NCBI RefSeq assembly: GCF_008974285.1
Contig: NZ_BKZV01000009.1
Location: 104,483-168,482 of the forward strand
Source: Thermogemmatispora aurantia
GTDB taxonomy: Bacteria; Chloroflexota; Ktedonobacteria; Ktedonobacterales; Ktedonobacteraceae
Length of the DNA: 64,000 bases
Reading direction: 5' to 3'
Made by a program: the position numbers and the translations under genes. The notes under the pieces were generated by a model. The model searched no databases and had not been told where the DNA came from. It worked only from the letters and a program-made list of their open reading frames with translations. Shown here piece by piece: positions 11,092-20,090 of this stretch; the stretch's first letter is position 1, and each line of letters opens with the position of its first letter.

Positions 11092-11982
11092 TCAGGCGGC
11101 GGTGCGTCGTCCTTTGCAGGGGTGAGCGGGCTGGGCCGGCACCTGTGGCGAGCGACGTTGACGCCAGTGGGCGATGAGGGTGGCACCAGCGTAGCAGAGC
11201 GTGGCCAGAGTGGCGATGCAGAAGCTGGCGGGCAGGTGCTGCCCAGGCCCCAGGAAGGCGATGAGCAGTCCGCCCCAGGTGCTGCCCAGGCCCAGAAGGA
11301 CGGCCAACAGGAGAGCACTGGCCGGCGAGGGACTGAGGCGCGCGGCGGCGGCGGCTGGGGCGACCAGGAGGGCAAAGACGAGCAGGACGCCGATGACGAG
11401 GACGGAGATGGCGGTGGCCAGCGCGAGGAGCAACAGGAACAGGACGGAGAGCAGACGTACGGGGACGCCACGCGCCGCGGCAACCTCGGGATCGATGGAG
11501 GCAAAGAGCAGCGGTCGGTAGAGGATGAGCAGGGCCAGGCTGCAACCGAGGGCACAGGCCAGGCTGAGCCAGACATCTCCACGACTGACGCTGAGGATGG
11601 AGCCGAAGAGAATGCCGATGCCGGCGCTGGCATGGCTACCGCTGCTGGAGGCGTAGAGGCTGAGAAAGAGGACGCCCAGGCCCAGGGCGAAGGAGAGCAC
11701 CATACCGATCTCGATGTCGCGTCCGCGCAGGCGCTCGCCGAGCAGGCCGATGATGAAGGCCGCCAGCAGGCTGAGGGTCACCATGCCGGGCAGGGGACTG
11801 AGGCCAAGCAGGGCGGCCCCAGTGGCCCCGGTGAAGCCGATGTCTGTCAGGGCCTCACCGGCGAAGGTTTGGGCGCGAAGGACGACAAAATAGCCAACCA
11901 GGGCGGCGGCAATGGCGACGCAGCCGCCGGCGAGGAAGGCGTTCTGGATAAATTCGTGCTGCCAGAGCGTGCTAATGTTCAT
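11092..11982 (-). CDS. Metal ABC transporter permease (ABC-3 family), second permease
   Basis: A 296-residue membrane protein with about eight hydrophobic segments of the ZnuB/TroC/MntB ABC-3 family. Family landmarks are the N-terminal QNAFLAGGCVAIAAALVGYF, AGEALTDIGFTGATGAALLG, and DPEVAAARGVPVRLL. It is the last of the four transporter genes, and its start lies 38 bp after the stop of the other permease. The two permeases share sequence throughout, so they probably form a heterodimeric channel as in TroCD or SitCD systems. The metal (Mn, Zn or Fe) cannot be fixed from sequence. Confidence 0.92.
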   Translation of the reverse strand: MNISTLWQHEFIQNAFLAGGCVAIAAALVGYFVVLRAQTFAGEALTDIGFTGATGAALLGLSPLPGMVTLSLLAAFIIGLLGERLRGRDIEIGMVLSFALGLGVLFLSLYASSSGSHASAGIGILFGSILSVSRGDVWLSLACALGCSLALLILYRPLLFASIDPEVAAARGVPVRLLSVLFLLLLALATAISVLVIGVLLVFALLVAPAAAAARLSPSPASALLLAVLLGLGSTWGGLLIAFLGPGQHLPASFCIATLATLCYAGATLIAHWRQRRSPQVPAQPAHPCKGRRTAA

Positions 11983-12020
11983 GTTCCGGATGCTCCTCTC
12001 TTGGACGATAGAGCTTTACT

Positions 12021-12893
12021 TTACCGCGCGCTGGCCTGCTGTGAGAGGCCCGCGCCGGCGGCTGGTAGTAAGCCTGGCTGCTGTGGCCGTCGCTGCCAGC
12101 GCGGGGCGATGAGGCGCACGGGGAGATAGACAATGAAGGAGAGGAAGGCGATGAAGAAGCTGACCGGAATGGTGCCGCTGAGGACGGCCAGCAGGATGCC
12201 CAGCCAGGTGTAGAGCAGTCCCAGGGCGATAGCCAGCAGGATGACCGCCCCCGGGCGCAGGGCCAGTCGCCCGGCGGTGGCCGCCGGCCCGACAAGCAGG
12301 GTGAAGACGAGCAGGGCGCCGACAATCTGAACGGCGATGGCAATGGTCAGGGCCACCAGCACGAGGAAGGCGACGGCTAGCAGACGCACGGGGACGCCAC
12401 GCGCCTCGGCGACCTCGGGATCGTAGCTGCTGAAGAGGAGGGGTCGAAAGAGGAGCAGGATGCTGACCAGGATCAGCAGGCTTACGCCAAAACTGAGCAG
12501 GACGTCGAGACGGCTGATGCCGAGGATGGTGCCGAAGAGGATGCTGTAGACGCGCTCGGCATAGCCGCTGTAGAGAGAGAGGAAGAGCAGGCCCAGGGCG
12601 AGGGCGAAGGTCATGAGGATGCCGATGGCCAGATCACGCTCGCGCAGGTTGCGCCCGAGAAGGCCAATGCCGATGGCGGCCCCGATGGTGAAGGCTAGCA
12701 GGCCGAAGAGCGGGTCAAGGCCGAGCAGGACGGCGCCGGCGGCGCCCGCGAAGCCAATGTTGGGCAGGGCATGACCGGCAAAGGTCAGGCCACGCAGCAG
12801 TAGGAAGTAGCCGGTGACAGCGGCTACGATGGCGATGCAGGTCCCGGCCAGAAAAGCATTTTGGATAAAGGGATAACTCAACAGGCTGATCAT
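12021..12893 (-). CDS. Metal ABC transporter permease (ABC-3 family), first permease
   Basis: The 290-residue paralogue of the next permease carries the same signatures: QNAFLAGTCIAIVAAVTGYF, AGHALPNIGFAGAAGAVLLG and DPEVAEARGVPVRLL. GGAGGCG precedes the ATG at 12893, and the gene follows the ATPase gene by 39 bp. The His of AGHALPNIGFAG matches the usual ABC-3 SHAxLPG-like motif, whereas the partner has Glu (AGEALTDIG). That difference suggests non-equivalent subunits in a heterodimeric pore. Confidence 0.92.
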   Translation of the reverse strand: MISLLSYPFIQNAFLAGTCIAIVAAVTGYFLLLRGLTFAGHALPNIGFAGAAGAVLLGLDPLFGLLAFTIGAAIGIGLLGRNLRERDLAIGILMTFALALGLLFLSLYSGYAERVYSILFGTILGISRLDVLLSFGVSLLILVSILLLFRPLLFSSYDPEVAEARGVPVRLLAVAFLVLVALTIAIAVQIVGALLVFTLLVGPAATAGRLALRPGAVILLAIALGLLYTWLGILLAVLSGTIPVSFFIAFLSFIVYLPVRLIAPRWQRRPQQPGLLPAAGAGLSQQASAR

Positions 12894-12932
12894 GGCGCCT
12901 CCGCTCCTTTCTTCCAGCCTCTGGGTTACATA

Positions 12933-13799
12933 TTAAATATCGACGCCGACGACAAAGAGCCGTCCCAGGGCCTCGACGACTTCGACGGGGGCGCCGTAGA
13001 GGGCGCTCAGGGTGGCGCTGGTAATGACCTGCTCCGGTTTGCCAATGGCGGCATGCCCGCGCGCCAGATAGAGGACGCGGTCGATGACCGGTAGCAGGGG
13101 ATTGACGTCGTGAGAGACGAGCAAGACGGTCATGCCGTGCGTGCGACAGAGCCGGGCGATGAGGGCGATGATCTCCTGCTCGTGGCTGAGGTCGAGGTTG
13201 GAGAGCGGTTCGTCGAGCAGGAGCAGGCGCGGCTGACTGAGCAGGGCCTGGGCGATGAGCAGGCGCTGCTGCTCGCCGCCCGACAGGTGGGCAACGGGCA
13301 TGTCGGCCAGCGCCAGGGCATCGACCTCGGCCAGGGCCGCCTCAATGATGGCCTGGCGCCGGCGTCCGCCGGCGGGGAACCAGCCCGGTCCCCAGCGATG
13401 GCCATCGAGGCCGAAGCCGACGAGATCGCGCGCGCGCAAACTGAGGGCCCCCTCCAGCGTGCGGTGCTGGGGGGCATAGCCGATCAGCCGGTTGCCGCGG
13501 CGCGGCGCCTGCCCAAAGAGGCGCACAGTGCCTGCGCTGGGCCGGATCAGCCCGAGCAGCACCTTGAGGAGGGTGCTCTTGCCGGCTCCGTTTGGTCCCA
13601 GTACGGCAATGAATTCGCCCGGGTTGATGGTGAATGTGACTTCCTGCAGGATGGTCCGGCCTCCCAGGCAGACGCTGACTCCCTCTAGCTCGATGACTGG
13701 CTCTGAGATTGGCGAGGCCTCCTGACCCCGGCCCCCCAAGGAGGAAGCTTGAGGCGCCGCTCCGGGAGGACTGAGGCGCTGGTCGTGCTTGGTGCTCAC
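12933..13799 (-). CDS. Metal ABC transporter ATP-binding protein
   Basis: A 288-residue ABC ATPase of the ZnuC/TroB type that powers the two permeases. Visible motifs are Walker A GPNGAGKSTLLK, a Q-loop in GYAPQHRTLEG, the signature LSGGEQQRLLIAQAL, Walker B LLLLDEPLSNLD and the switch His of VLLVSHDVNPL. The start is GTG at 13799 with AAGGAGC upstream. A stretch of about 35 flexible residues precedes the domain. The gene is separated from the lipoprotein gene by about 200 bp containing short GTACT-rich repeats. Confidence 0.94.
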   Translation of the reverse strand: MSTKHDQRLSPPGAAPQASSLGGRGQEASPISEPVIELEGVSVCLGGRTILQEVTFTINPGEFIAVLGPNGAGKSTLLKVLLGLIRPSAGTVRLFGQAPRRGNRLIGYAPQHRTLEGALSLRARDLVGFGLDGHRWGPGWFPAGGRRRQAIIEAALAEVDALALADMPVAHLSGGEQQRLLIAQALLSQPRLLLLDEPLSNLDLSHEQEIIALIARLCRTHGMTVLLVSHDVNPLLPVIDRVLYLARGHAAIGKPEQVITSATLSALYGAPVEVVEALGRLFVVGVDI

Positions 13800-13997
13800 T
13801 GTGCGTGCTCCTTTTCTGTCCTGTGCTGTGCGTACTGTTCGTACTGTACTGTACTGCCTTGTCTGATCCTCTGCTTGCTTACTTGATTGCTTGTTCGCTC
13901 GCTTGCCCCCGCGCGCCAGCCCTGAGCCAGGCCGCCTCGACTGGCCCGGCTCAGGCTGACTTGCTCGCTGAGGTCCGGTCTCTTCTGCCGCTCTCGC

Positions 13998-14933
13998 TCA
14001 AGCTGCCTGGGCCTTTTGCAGAGCTGTCTCCAGGGCATTGAGCTGGTCCAGCATCCATGTCTGATACGTTTTGCCCGGCGGCATGGTCTCGCTCACTGGG
14101 ATGACTGGAATCTGATGGGCCAGGGCTTCGCTGCGCAGCTTCGCGGTGATGGCTGTGGCGGTCTGCTCATTATAAATGAGAACTTTGATGCGATGCTGCT
14201 GGATCTGGTTCTCGACAGCGGCCACGCTGCTGGCCGGGGGATCGTTGCCCTCGGCGATGGCTTTCTGGAAGTCGAAGGGGGTGAGCACGTTCAGCCCCAT
14301 GAGGGTGGTCTGATAGAGAAAAAGGGTTTCGGTTAGCCCAACTGGGGTGCCAGCGTAGCGCGCTTTGATCTCGGCGAGCTTGTTGGTGATCTGCTCTAGC
14401 GAGCTGAGGAACTGCTGCAGGTTGTGCTGGTAGGCGCTGGCGTGGGCCGGGTCAAGTTTCTGCAGGGCCTGGCCGATGGCGCGCGCGATGGCGGCGATGT
14501 CGGCAGGACTGTACCAGACGTGTTCGTTGTCCTCCAGCTTGACAGGGGCCAGCTCGTACCCCTTGAGGACGATGCGCCCCTCTTGAGGGGCTGCCGCCAG
14601 CAGGTGATCAATCCAGCTGTCGTAGCCACCACCGTTGGCAATGACAAGCCTGGCCTGTGCCACGGCTACGGCGTTCTGAACGTTGCTTTCGTATTCATGC
14701 GGGTCGATATTGGGATCGCTGAGAATGCTGGTGACGGTGACATGATCACCGCCAAGCTGGCGCGCAATATCCCCGTAGAAGTTCTCCGCCGCTACGACGG
14801 CGAGCTTGCCCGCGCTGTCCCCGCTGCTGCCGCTGAGGGTGCCTGCGCTGCAGGCGCTCCCCAACAGGCTGATGAGTAGAAATAGTCCTACGGCCAGCAG
14901 AAAGCGCGCCGCACGGCTTCTGGTCTGATGCAT
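13998..14933 (-). CDS. Metal-binding lipoprotein of the Zn/Mn ABC transporter
   Basis: The 311-residue product has a signal peptide with a lipobox (LISLLGSACSAG, Cys near residue 28), so it should be a membrane-anchored cluster A-I solute-binding protein. Candidate ligands are the His of DPHEYE and the His of NEHVWYSPAD; GLTETLF and the DxxxxYNEQT region may supply the acidic ligands. There is no His-rich loop of the kind common in zinc-specific ZnuA. With two permeases in the operon, Mn or mixed specificity is as likely as Zn. It is the first gene of the operon, with promoter and operator-like repeats at 14983-15054. Confidence 0.9.
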   Translation of the reverse strand: MHQTRSRAARFLLAVGLFLLISLLGSACSAGTLSGSSGDSAGKLAVVAAENFYGDIARQLGGDHVTVTSILSDPNIDPHEYESNVQNAVAVAQARLVIANGGGYDSWIDHLLAAAPQEGRIVLKGYELAPVKLEDNEHVWYSPADIAAIARAIGQALQKLDPAHASAYQHNLQQFLSSLEQITNKLAEIKARYAGTPVGLTETLFLYQTTLMGLNVLTPFDFQKAIAEGNDPPASSVAAVENQIQQHRIKVLIYNEQTATAITAKLRSEALAHQIPVIPVSETMPPGKTYQTWMLDQLNALETALQKAQAA

Positions 14934-14982
14934 GCCGCTCGCTCCTCCCTCACCACAAGCCCTCGGCGAGCTTGCGGCGTTA

Positions 14983-14997
14983 TTGATACAGTATCTC
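14983..14997 (+). promoter_or_regulatory. Operator-like element, copy 1 (downstream of the transporter promoter)
   Basis: TTGATACAGTATCTC, containing the perfect palindrome GATACAGTATC. It is 13/15 identical, in opposite orientation, to the element at 15040-15054. It lies about 5-20 nt downstream of the predicted transcription start of the metal transporter operon, a typical repressor position. Confidence 0.55.
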
Positions 14998-15008
14998 TCT
15001 TACTGAGG

Positions 15009-15038
15009 AGCATACCACAATGAAGAGATCGCTGTCAA
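15009..15038 (-). promoter_or_regulatory. Sigma70-type promoter of the metal transporter operon
   Basis: Minus strand: TTGACA (15038-15033), 18-bp spacer, TATGCT (15014-15009). Transcription would start near 15002, about 70 nt before the lipoprotein ATG. Confidence 0.65.
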
Positions 15039-15039
15039 T

Positions 15040-15054
15040 GAGATAATGTCTCAA
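15040..15054 (-). promoter_or_regulatory. Operator-like element, copy 2 (upstream of the -35)
   Basis: On the minus strand TTGAGACATTATCTC, within the inverted repeat TGAGA-N5-TCTCA (15039-15053). It directly abuts the -35 hexamer of the transporter promoter. With copy 1 it brackets the promoter, suggesting a dimeric metalloregulator of the Fur/Zur or MntR type. The regulator itself is not in the window. Confidence 0.55.
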
Positions 15055-15350
15055 CAAGCGGGCGCTGTGGCGGGAGAGGCGGCGGAGCAGGTGGGCGAGA
15101 GCTGCTGCGCCAGCGCCAGTGCCAGCGCCAGGGCGGCCTTGCTCTGCTGGGGGCCAGGCTTGCTTCTCGACAGCGCCGGCTGGTGTAGCGTATCATGAGG
15201 CCGTGGCCGAGAGCGATCCTGTCCTGTCCGGCCCGGCCCTGCCCTGGGCGCTGCTCCTGACGGGGGAGCGGGGGTCTGTCTGGCGAGAGGCGCGCAGGGG
15301 CTGGACTGCTCGGCCAGGTTGCTACATTGGAGAGGAAGCGAAAGCGAGTC

Positions 15351-16490
15351 ATGTTCATTGTTGATGCGCATCAAGACATTGCCTACAATGCTCTGGAGTG
15401 GGGGCGTGATCTGCGGCGGTCGGTGGCCGAGACGCGGGCGCTGGAGGCACGCGAGCACCCCGATTACTGTCGCGAGGATGCCCAGGGGGGCATCTGCATG
15501 GTGGGCTTGCCGGAGCTGCGTCGTGGCGGCGTCGCTATTGTCTTCGGTACCCTCTTCGCCTATCCCCTGGTGGGGGTGGGTAAAGGCGTCAATCCGCGCT
15601 ATCGGCTCACCCAGAGCTATCGTGATCCAGATGGAGCCTGGCGGGTGGCGCGTGAGCAACTGGACTACTATCGCCGGCTAGCGCAGGAGGCCGGTGTCTG
15701 GTTGCTGCTCACTCAGGAGGATCTGGAGCGCTTCATTGGGGCCTGGTCGCAGAGTAATGGGGCTGATCCGCAGCGTCCCTTTGGTATTGTGCCGTTGATG
15801 GAGGGGGCCGATGCGGTGCGCCGGCCCGAGGAGGCGGAGGACTGGTTTGCGGCGGGTCTGCGTGTGTTGGGTCTGGCCTGGGCGCATGGCTCGCGCTACT
15901 GCGGCGGCAATGGGCGTCCTGGCCCTTTGACGCCGGAAGGGCGCCGCCTCTTGCACCACATGCAGCGCGTCGGGCTGGTGCTCGATACCAGCCATCTGGC
16001 CGAAGAGAGCTTCTGGCAGGCCCTGGAGCATTTTGGCGGGACGGTCATTGCCAGCCATAGCAACTGCCGCGCTTTGGTCGATAGCCCGCGCCATCTCAGC
16101 GATGCCATGATTCGCGCTATTGCGGAGCGCGGCGGCGTCATTGGCATTGCGCCGATCAATCCGTTCCTCTACGCGCACTGGAAGCGCAGCCAGCCTTTTG
16201 CGGTCTCGCTGCGCCGCGTGGTGGAGCATATCGATCATGTCTGTCAGTTGACGGGCAGTGCCAACCATGTGGGGATCGGCAGCGATCTCGATGGTGGCTT
16301 TGGGCGCGATGAGACGCCGGAGGAGCTGGAGACGGTGGCCGATTTTCCTCGCCTGGCGGAGGCCCTGGCGGCGGCTGGCTATGCCCAGGAGGATGTTGTG
16401 CGCATTATGGGCGGCAACTGGCTGCGCTTGCTGGAGCGCGTCTTGCCACGGGCTGCTGATCCTCAGTTGCAGCCCGCTGATAAAGGGTAA
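15351..16490 (+). CDS. Membrane dipeptidase (peptidase M19)
   Basis: From ATG at 15351 the product is 379 residues and begins with the M19 hallmark FIVDAHQDIAYN, whose His-x-Asp contributes to the binuclear zinc site. Further family motifs are EGAD near the bridging Glu, LTWAHG-like GLAWAHGSRY, DTSHLAEESFW, ASHSNCRALVDSPRHLSD and GIGSDLDGGFG. M19 enzymes hydrolyse dipeptides, including D-amino-acid-containing ones, and can be secreted or cytoplasmic; no signal peptide is visible here. A TTG at 15327 is an alternative start. The gene precedes a methyltransferase by 31 bp. Confidence 0.93.
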   Translation: MFIVDAHQDIAYNALEWGRDLRRSVAETRALEAREHPDYCREDAQGGICMVGLPELRRGGVAIVFGTLFAYPLVGVGKGVNPRYRLTQSYRDPDGAWRVAREQLDYYRRLAQEAGVWLLLTQEDLERFIGAWSQSNGADPQRPFGIVPLMEGADAVRRPEEAEDWFAAGLRVLGLAWAHGSRYCGGNGRPGPLTPEGRRLLHHMQRVGLVLDTSHLAEESFWQALEHFGGTVIASHSNCRALVDSPRHLSDAMIRAIAERGGVIGIAPINPFLYAHWKRSQPFAVSLRRVVEHIDHVCQLTGSANHVGIGSDLDGGFGRDETPEELETVADFPRLAEALAAAGYAQEDVVRIMGGNWLRLLERVLPRAADPQLQPADKG

Positions 16491-16521
16491 TGCTGATGGA
16501 TCTGATACAGGAGAGACTTTG

Positions 16522-17310
16522 ATGGGTCATCCGTTCGTGCCAGATGAAGAGCGTCTGAGGCGCTTTCAAGATTGGGGCCTGGTCAGGTACTACCATTTGC
16601 GCCCTCCTTATCCGCCGGAGACCTTTGTCATCCTCAACGAGTTGATGGTGGATGAGCCGCGCGTGGTGCTTGATCTGGGCTGCGGCATTGGGAATATCGC
16701 TCGCCCGCTGGCAGCCCTGGCCACGGTGGAGCGCGTCGATGCGGTCGATGTCTCGCTGGCGATGTTGGAGCGGGCCAGAGAGTTGCCGGGCGGCACTGCG
16801 CCGACGATTCACTGGATTCATGGGCGGGCGGAAGATGTGACTTTGAGGCCGCCCTATGCGCTGGTGACGGCGGGCATGTGCCTCCATTGGATGGATTGGG
16901 GCCAGGTCCTGCCTCGTCTGGCGCGGGTGCTGACGCCGCGGGGCCTGCTGGCTATTCTCAATGTGCGGCAGTCTTTGCCCTGGCAGCAGGAGTATCAGCA
17001 GATCCGCCGGCGTTTCGCCAGTCAGCCGTCCAGGCCGGAGCGGCCTCTGGTGGCTGAGATGGAGCAGCACGGGCTATTTCGTCTGCTTGGCGAGCGCCAG
17101 ACGGCCCCGCTGTTGATGCAGCAGACGATCGAGGATCATATTGCTGCTCAGTATGCCTACAGTTCACTGGCGGGGCTGGATAGCGAGCAGCGGGCTGACT
17201 TTGAGCGGGAGATGCGGGAGCTGCTGACGCCCTTTGCGCGGGATGGTGTGCTGAGCTTCGAGGTGGTCGCTACGATCACCTGGGGCCGCCCCTGCGACTC
17301 CGCGGGCTGA
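16522..17310 (+). CDS. Class I SAM-dependent methyltransferase
   Basis: The start at 16522 (MGHPFVPDEERLRRFQDWGL) has AGGAGAG nine bases upstream and gives 262 residues. The SAM-binding motif I is VVLDLGCGIGNIARPL; motif II is VDAVDVSLAMLERAR, with the acidic residue in DAVDVS. Later parts match type-11 methyltransferases (LPRLARVLTPRGLLAIL). The substrate cannot be told from sequence; the opening VRYYHLRPPYPPETF resembles methyltransferases annotated for small molecules. It follows the dipeptidase in the same direction and is probably cotranscribed. Confidence 0.88.
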   Translation: MGHPFVPDEERLRRFQDWGLVRYYHLRPPYPPETFVILNELMVDEPRVVLDLGCGIGNIARPLAALATVERVDAVDVSLAMLERARELPGGTAPTIHWIHGRAEDVTLRPPYALVTAGMCLHWMDWGQVLPRLARVLTPRGLLAILNVRQSLPWQQEYQQIRRRFASQPSRPERPLVAEMEQHGLFRLLGERQTAPLLMQQTIEDHIAAQYAYSSLAGLDSEQRADFEREMRELLTPFARDGVLSFEVVATITWGRPCDSAG

Positions 17311-17337
17311 GCTGCCTTTCTCCAGAGGGAGGAGTTA

Positions 17338-17378
17338 CAAAAATCTCACAATCTGGTAGAAAGCGGTAGAGATTTTTG
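17338..17378. terminator. Inverted repeat with A/T runs before hemE
   Basis: CAAAAATCTC (17338-17347) is perfectly complementary to GAGATTTTTG (17369-17378). It lies 28 bp after the methyltransferase stop, so termination of that transcript is the likely role. The stem is short on GC and the loop is 21 nt, so confidence is moderate. Confidence 0.5.
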
Positions 17379-17384
17379 CAAAAT

Positions 17385-17414
17385 TTGCCACCGCCCTGCC
17401 TTCCACGCTATCAT
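17385..17414 (+). promoter_or_regulatory. Candidate sigma70 promoter of hemE
   Basis: TTGCCA at 17385-17390, an 18-bp spacer and TATCAT at 17409-17414. It would start transcription about 70 nt before the hemE ATG. Confidence 0.45.
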
Positions 17415-17490
17415 ATGACATGGCGCAGAGGCAAGGACCTCCTCGCCTCATCCTCACAAGAAAGGACTCCTTTTTTCAGGATAGCGTTCT

Positions 17491-18594
17491 ATGCAGACCG
17501 AACAAGAGCATTACTCGCAGGTGGAAGGCGCGGGGCCGGCAGCGGGGCCGGCGGCCTCGACGGGGCTGGCTCGCTTCCTGGCGGCCTGTCGCAGAGAGCA
17601 GCCGGACGCGACCCCGGTCTGGTTTATGCGTCAGGCCGGGCGCTGCCTCGCCGAGTACCGTGAGCTGCGCAAGCGCTACGATATCCTCACGATGGCCAAG
17701 ACGCCCGAGCTATGTGCCCAGGTGACGCTGATGCCGGTCGAGCAGCTCGGGGTTGATGCGGCGGTCCTCTATGCCGACATTATGCTGCCGATGGAGGGCA
17801 TGGGGGTCTCGCTGGAGATCCAGCCGGAGATTGGCCCCATTATTCATCATCCGATTCGGACGCTGAGCGATGTGGCGGCCCTGCAGGTGCGCGAGCCGGA
17901 GGAGGCCACGCCCTTTGTCCTGGAGGCGGTGCGCCTGGTGCGGCGCGAGCTGGAGGGGAAGAAGGCGGTGATCGGCTTCTCGGGAGCGCCCTTTACGCTG
18001 GCCTGTTATTTGATCGAGGGGCGCCCGTCGCGCGACTATACCCAGGCCAAGGCGGTGATGTATGGGCAGCCGGCTCTCTGGCATGCCTTGATGGAGAAGC
18101 TGACCGAGGTGGTGACACGCTACCTGCTCGGGCAGATCCGCGCCGGGGTGACGGCGGTTCAGCTCTTCGATAGCTGGGTGGGCGCGCTTGGGCCAGAGGC
18201 CTATCGACGCTATGTGCTCCCGTACAGCCAGCGCATCTTTGCGGCGGTCAGGGAGACGGGGACGCCGAGCATTCATTTCGGGACGGGCAACGCCGCGCTC
18301 TTGGAGCTGCTGGCCGAGGCGGGGGGCGATGTGATCAGCGTGGACTGGCGGGTCAATCTTGATGCGGCCTGGGAGCGCATTGGCTACGAGCGTGGTATCC
18401 AGGGCAATCTTGATCCGGTGCTGCTCCTGGCGCCCTGGGAGATTCTTGAAGAGGGGGCGCGCGACGTGCTGCGTCGGGCCGCTGGCCGGCCTGGTCACAT
18501 TTTTAATCTGGGGCATGGTGTGCCGGCGGAGGCCGATCCCTCTGTACTGCGCCGGCTCGTCGATTTCGTGCATGAGGAGACGCGTCGCCGCTGA
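17491..18594 (+). CDS. hemE: Uroporphyrinogen decarboxylase
   Basis: A 367-residue HemE that converts uroporphyrinogen III to coproporphyrinogen III in haem synthesis. The invariant N-terminal signature PVWFMRQAGRCLAEYRELR is present, with the catalytic Asp region in VLYADIMLPMEGMG. Other family motifs are IGFSGAPFTLACYLIEGRPS, FDSWVGALGP, HFGTGNAALLELLAEAGGDV and the C-terminal FNLGHGVPAEADP. About 20 extra residues precede the usual start. hemH follows 218 bp downstream in the same direction, so the two form a haem gene pair. Confidence 0.96.
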   Translation: MQTEQEHYSQVEGAGPAAGPAASTGLARFLAACRREQPDATPVWFMRQAGRCLAEYRELRKRYDILTMAKTPELCAQVTLMPVEQLGVDAAVLYADIMLPMEGMGVSLEIQPEIGPIIHHPIRTLSDVAALQVREPEEATPFVLEAVRLVRRELEGKKAVIGFSGAPFTLACYLIEGRPSRDYTQAKAVMYGQPALWHALMEKLTEVVTRYLLGQIRAGVTAVQLFDSWVGALGPEAYRRYVLPYSQRIFAAVRETGTPSIHFGTGNAALLELLAEAGGDVISVDWRVNLDAAWERIGYERGIQGNLDPVLLLAPWEILEEGARDVLRRAAGRPGHIFNLGHGVPAEADPSVLRRLVDFVHEETRRR

Positions 18595-18812
18595 CGACGA
18601 CCTGACCTGGCCGACCCGGACGCTGCTGCCTGGGGGCAGACGTGCAGCGGCTCACTTCCCACTGGCCACGCTCCTGGTTTCGCGGTCGGCAGTTGGCAGG
18701 TGAGTGAGCGCTGCGGCCAGTGGACGCTCAAGGCTCCTGACTGTCTGGGGCCGGCACTGGGTGATGAGAGAGCTGAGACTGATCTCAAGAGAAGAGTGAG
18801 GGATAGACTGCG

Positions 18813-19790
18813 ATGGAGAGCGTCAAGCGTGTCGGCGTGGTCTTGATGACCTATGGTTCGCCGGCCACTCTCGATGATGTTGAGACCTATATGACGAATG
18901 TGCGTGGAGGGCGCAGGCCCGAGCCGGAGCTGGTTGAGGAGTTTCGGCGCCGCTACGAGCTGATCGGGGGCTCGCCGCTGATTCGCATTACGCAGCAGCA
19001 GGCGGCGGCCCTGGAGGAGGAGCTGAATCGGCGTCATCCGGCGGGGCCGCGCTTCCAGGTGGTGGCGGGGATGCGCTTCTCGCCGCCGTTTGTGGCCGAG
19101 GTGGTGCCCGAGGCGGCGGCAGAGGCTCAGGCGCTGATCGGCCTGATTATGTCGCCGCAGTATTCGCCGATTATCATGGGGGGCTATATTAAGGCGCTCA
19201 CAGAGGCGGCGGCGCGCCTGGGGCGCTCCGATCTGCTGGTGAAGGTGGCTGAGGACTGGCATCTGCAGCCCGATTTTATCGAGGCGCTGGCGGGGCGGGT
19301 GCGCCAGGCGCTGGATCGCTTCCCGCCGGAGGTGCGGGCGCGGGTGCCGGTGCTCTTTACGGCCCATAGTATGCCGAAGCGCGTGGTGGATGGGGAGCCG
19401 GGCTACATTGCGGCCCTCAAGGAGACGGCGGCGGCGGTGGCCGAGCGGGTGGGACTGCCTGCGGAGCGCTGGCTCTTCTGCTACCAGAGCGCCGGCCATA
19501 CGCCGGAGGAGTGGCTGAAGCCGGATTTTGCCGATGTGATGCCGGAGCTGAAGGCGGCGGGCCATACGCATGTTTTGATGGCGCCGGTGCAGTTTCTGGC
19601 CGATCATCTGGAGATCCTCTACGATATCGATGTGGGGGCGCGGGAGCAGGCTGAGCAGGCCGGGCTGCAGTTTGCGCGTATCGAGTCTCTGAATGTAGAG
19701 CCACACTTTATTGCGGCGCTGGCGTCGGTGGTAGAGGAGACATTGCAGGCGGCGCTGGCTGAGCGGCCCTCGACGTCTCGGGTGGGCTGA
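18813..19790 (+). CDS. hemH: Ferrochelatase
   Basis: The 325-residue product inserts iron into a porphyrin. It opens with GVVLMTYGSPATLDDVETYM, has GGSPLIRITQQQA, the catalytic His of LFTAHSMPKR and the Glu of ADHLEILYDID, all typical of HemH/CpfC. The length fits the family. Whether it acts on protoporphyrin IX or on coproporphyrin III, as in many Gram-positive lineages, cannot be read from this window because the partner oxidase or decarboxylase is absent. The gene is convergent with the hypothetical gene at 20210-20947. Confidence 0.95.
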   Translation: MESVKRVGVVLMTYGSPATLDDVETYMTNVRGGRRPEPELVEEFRRRYELIGGSPLIRITQQQAAALEEELNRRHPAGPRFQVVAGMRFSPPFVAEVVPEAAAEAQALIGLIMSPQYSPIIMGGYIKALTEAAARLGRSDLLVKVAEDWHLQPDFIEALAGRVRQALDRFPPEVRARVPVLFTAHSMPKRVVDGEPGYIAALKETAAAVAERVGLPAERWLFCYQSAGHTPEEWLKPDFADVMPELKAAGHTHVLMAPVQFLADHLEILYDIDVGAREQAEQAGLQFARIESLNVEPHFIAALASVVEETLQAALAERPSTSRVG

Positions 19791-20090
19791 GTCGAGTCGG
19801 TGTGGCTGTTCTGGCTGCGCCGGGTCGTCGGATCGGGACCAGGCTGGGCGACTGCGTCGGGCTGGCCTGATTGCTGGCCGGCTGGCCTGACGCTTTGCTG
19901 GCGTGGCGCTCCGGCTTGACCCGGCTCCGGCTGGCTGTCTTGTCGTTCAAGCGCCCAGAGGCTCGTTGCTGGCGTTTGCAGCCCCGCCTCCTCTGGCGGC
20001 TCGCCCTTGCTGTGCTGATAGGGCGGAGATCCGCGTGGCTGGCGGGGAGCAGCATCTGCTGATGATGGGCCGCTGAGAGAGGGCAGGAAG

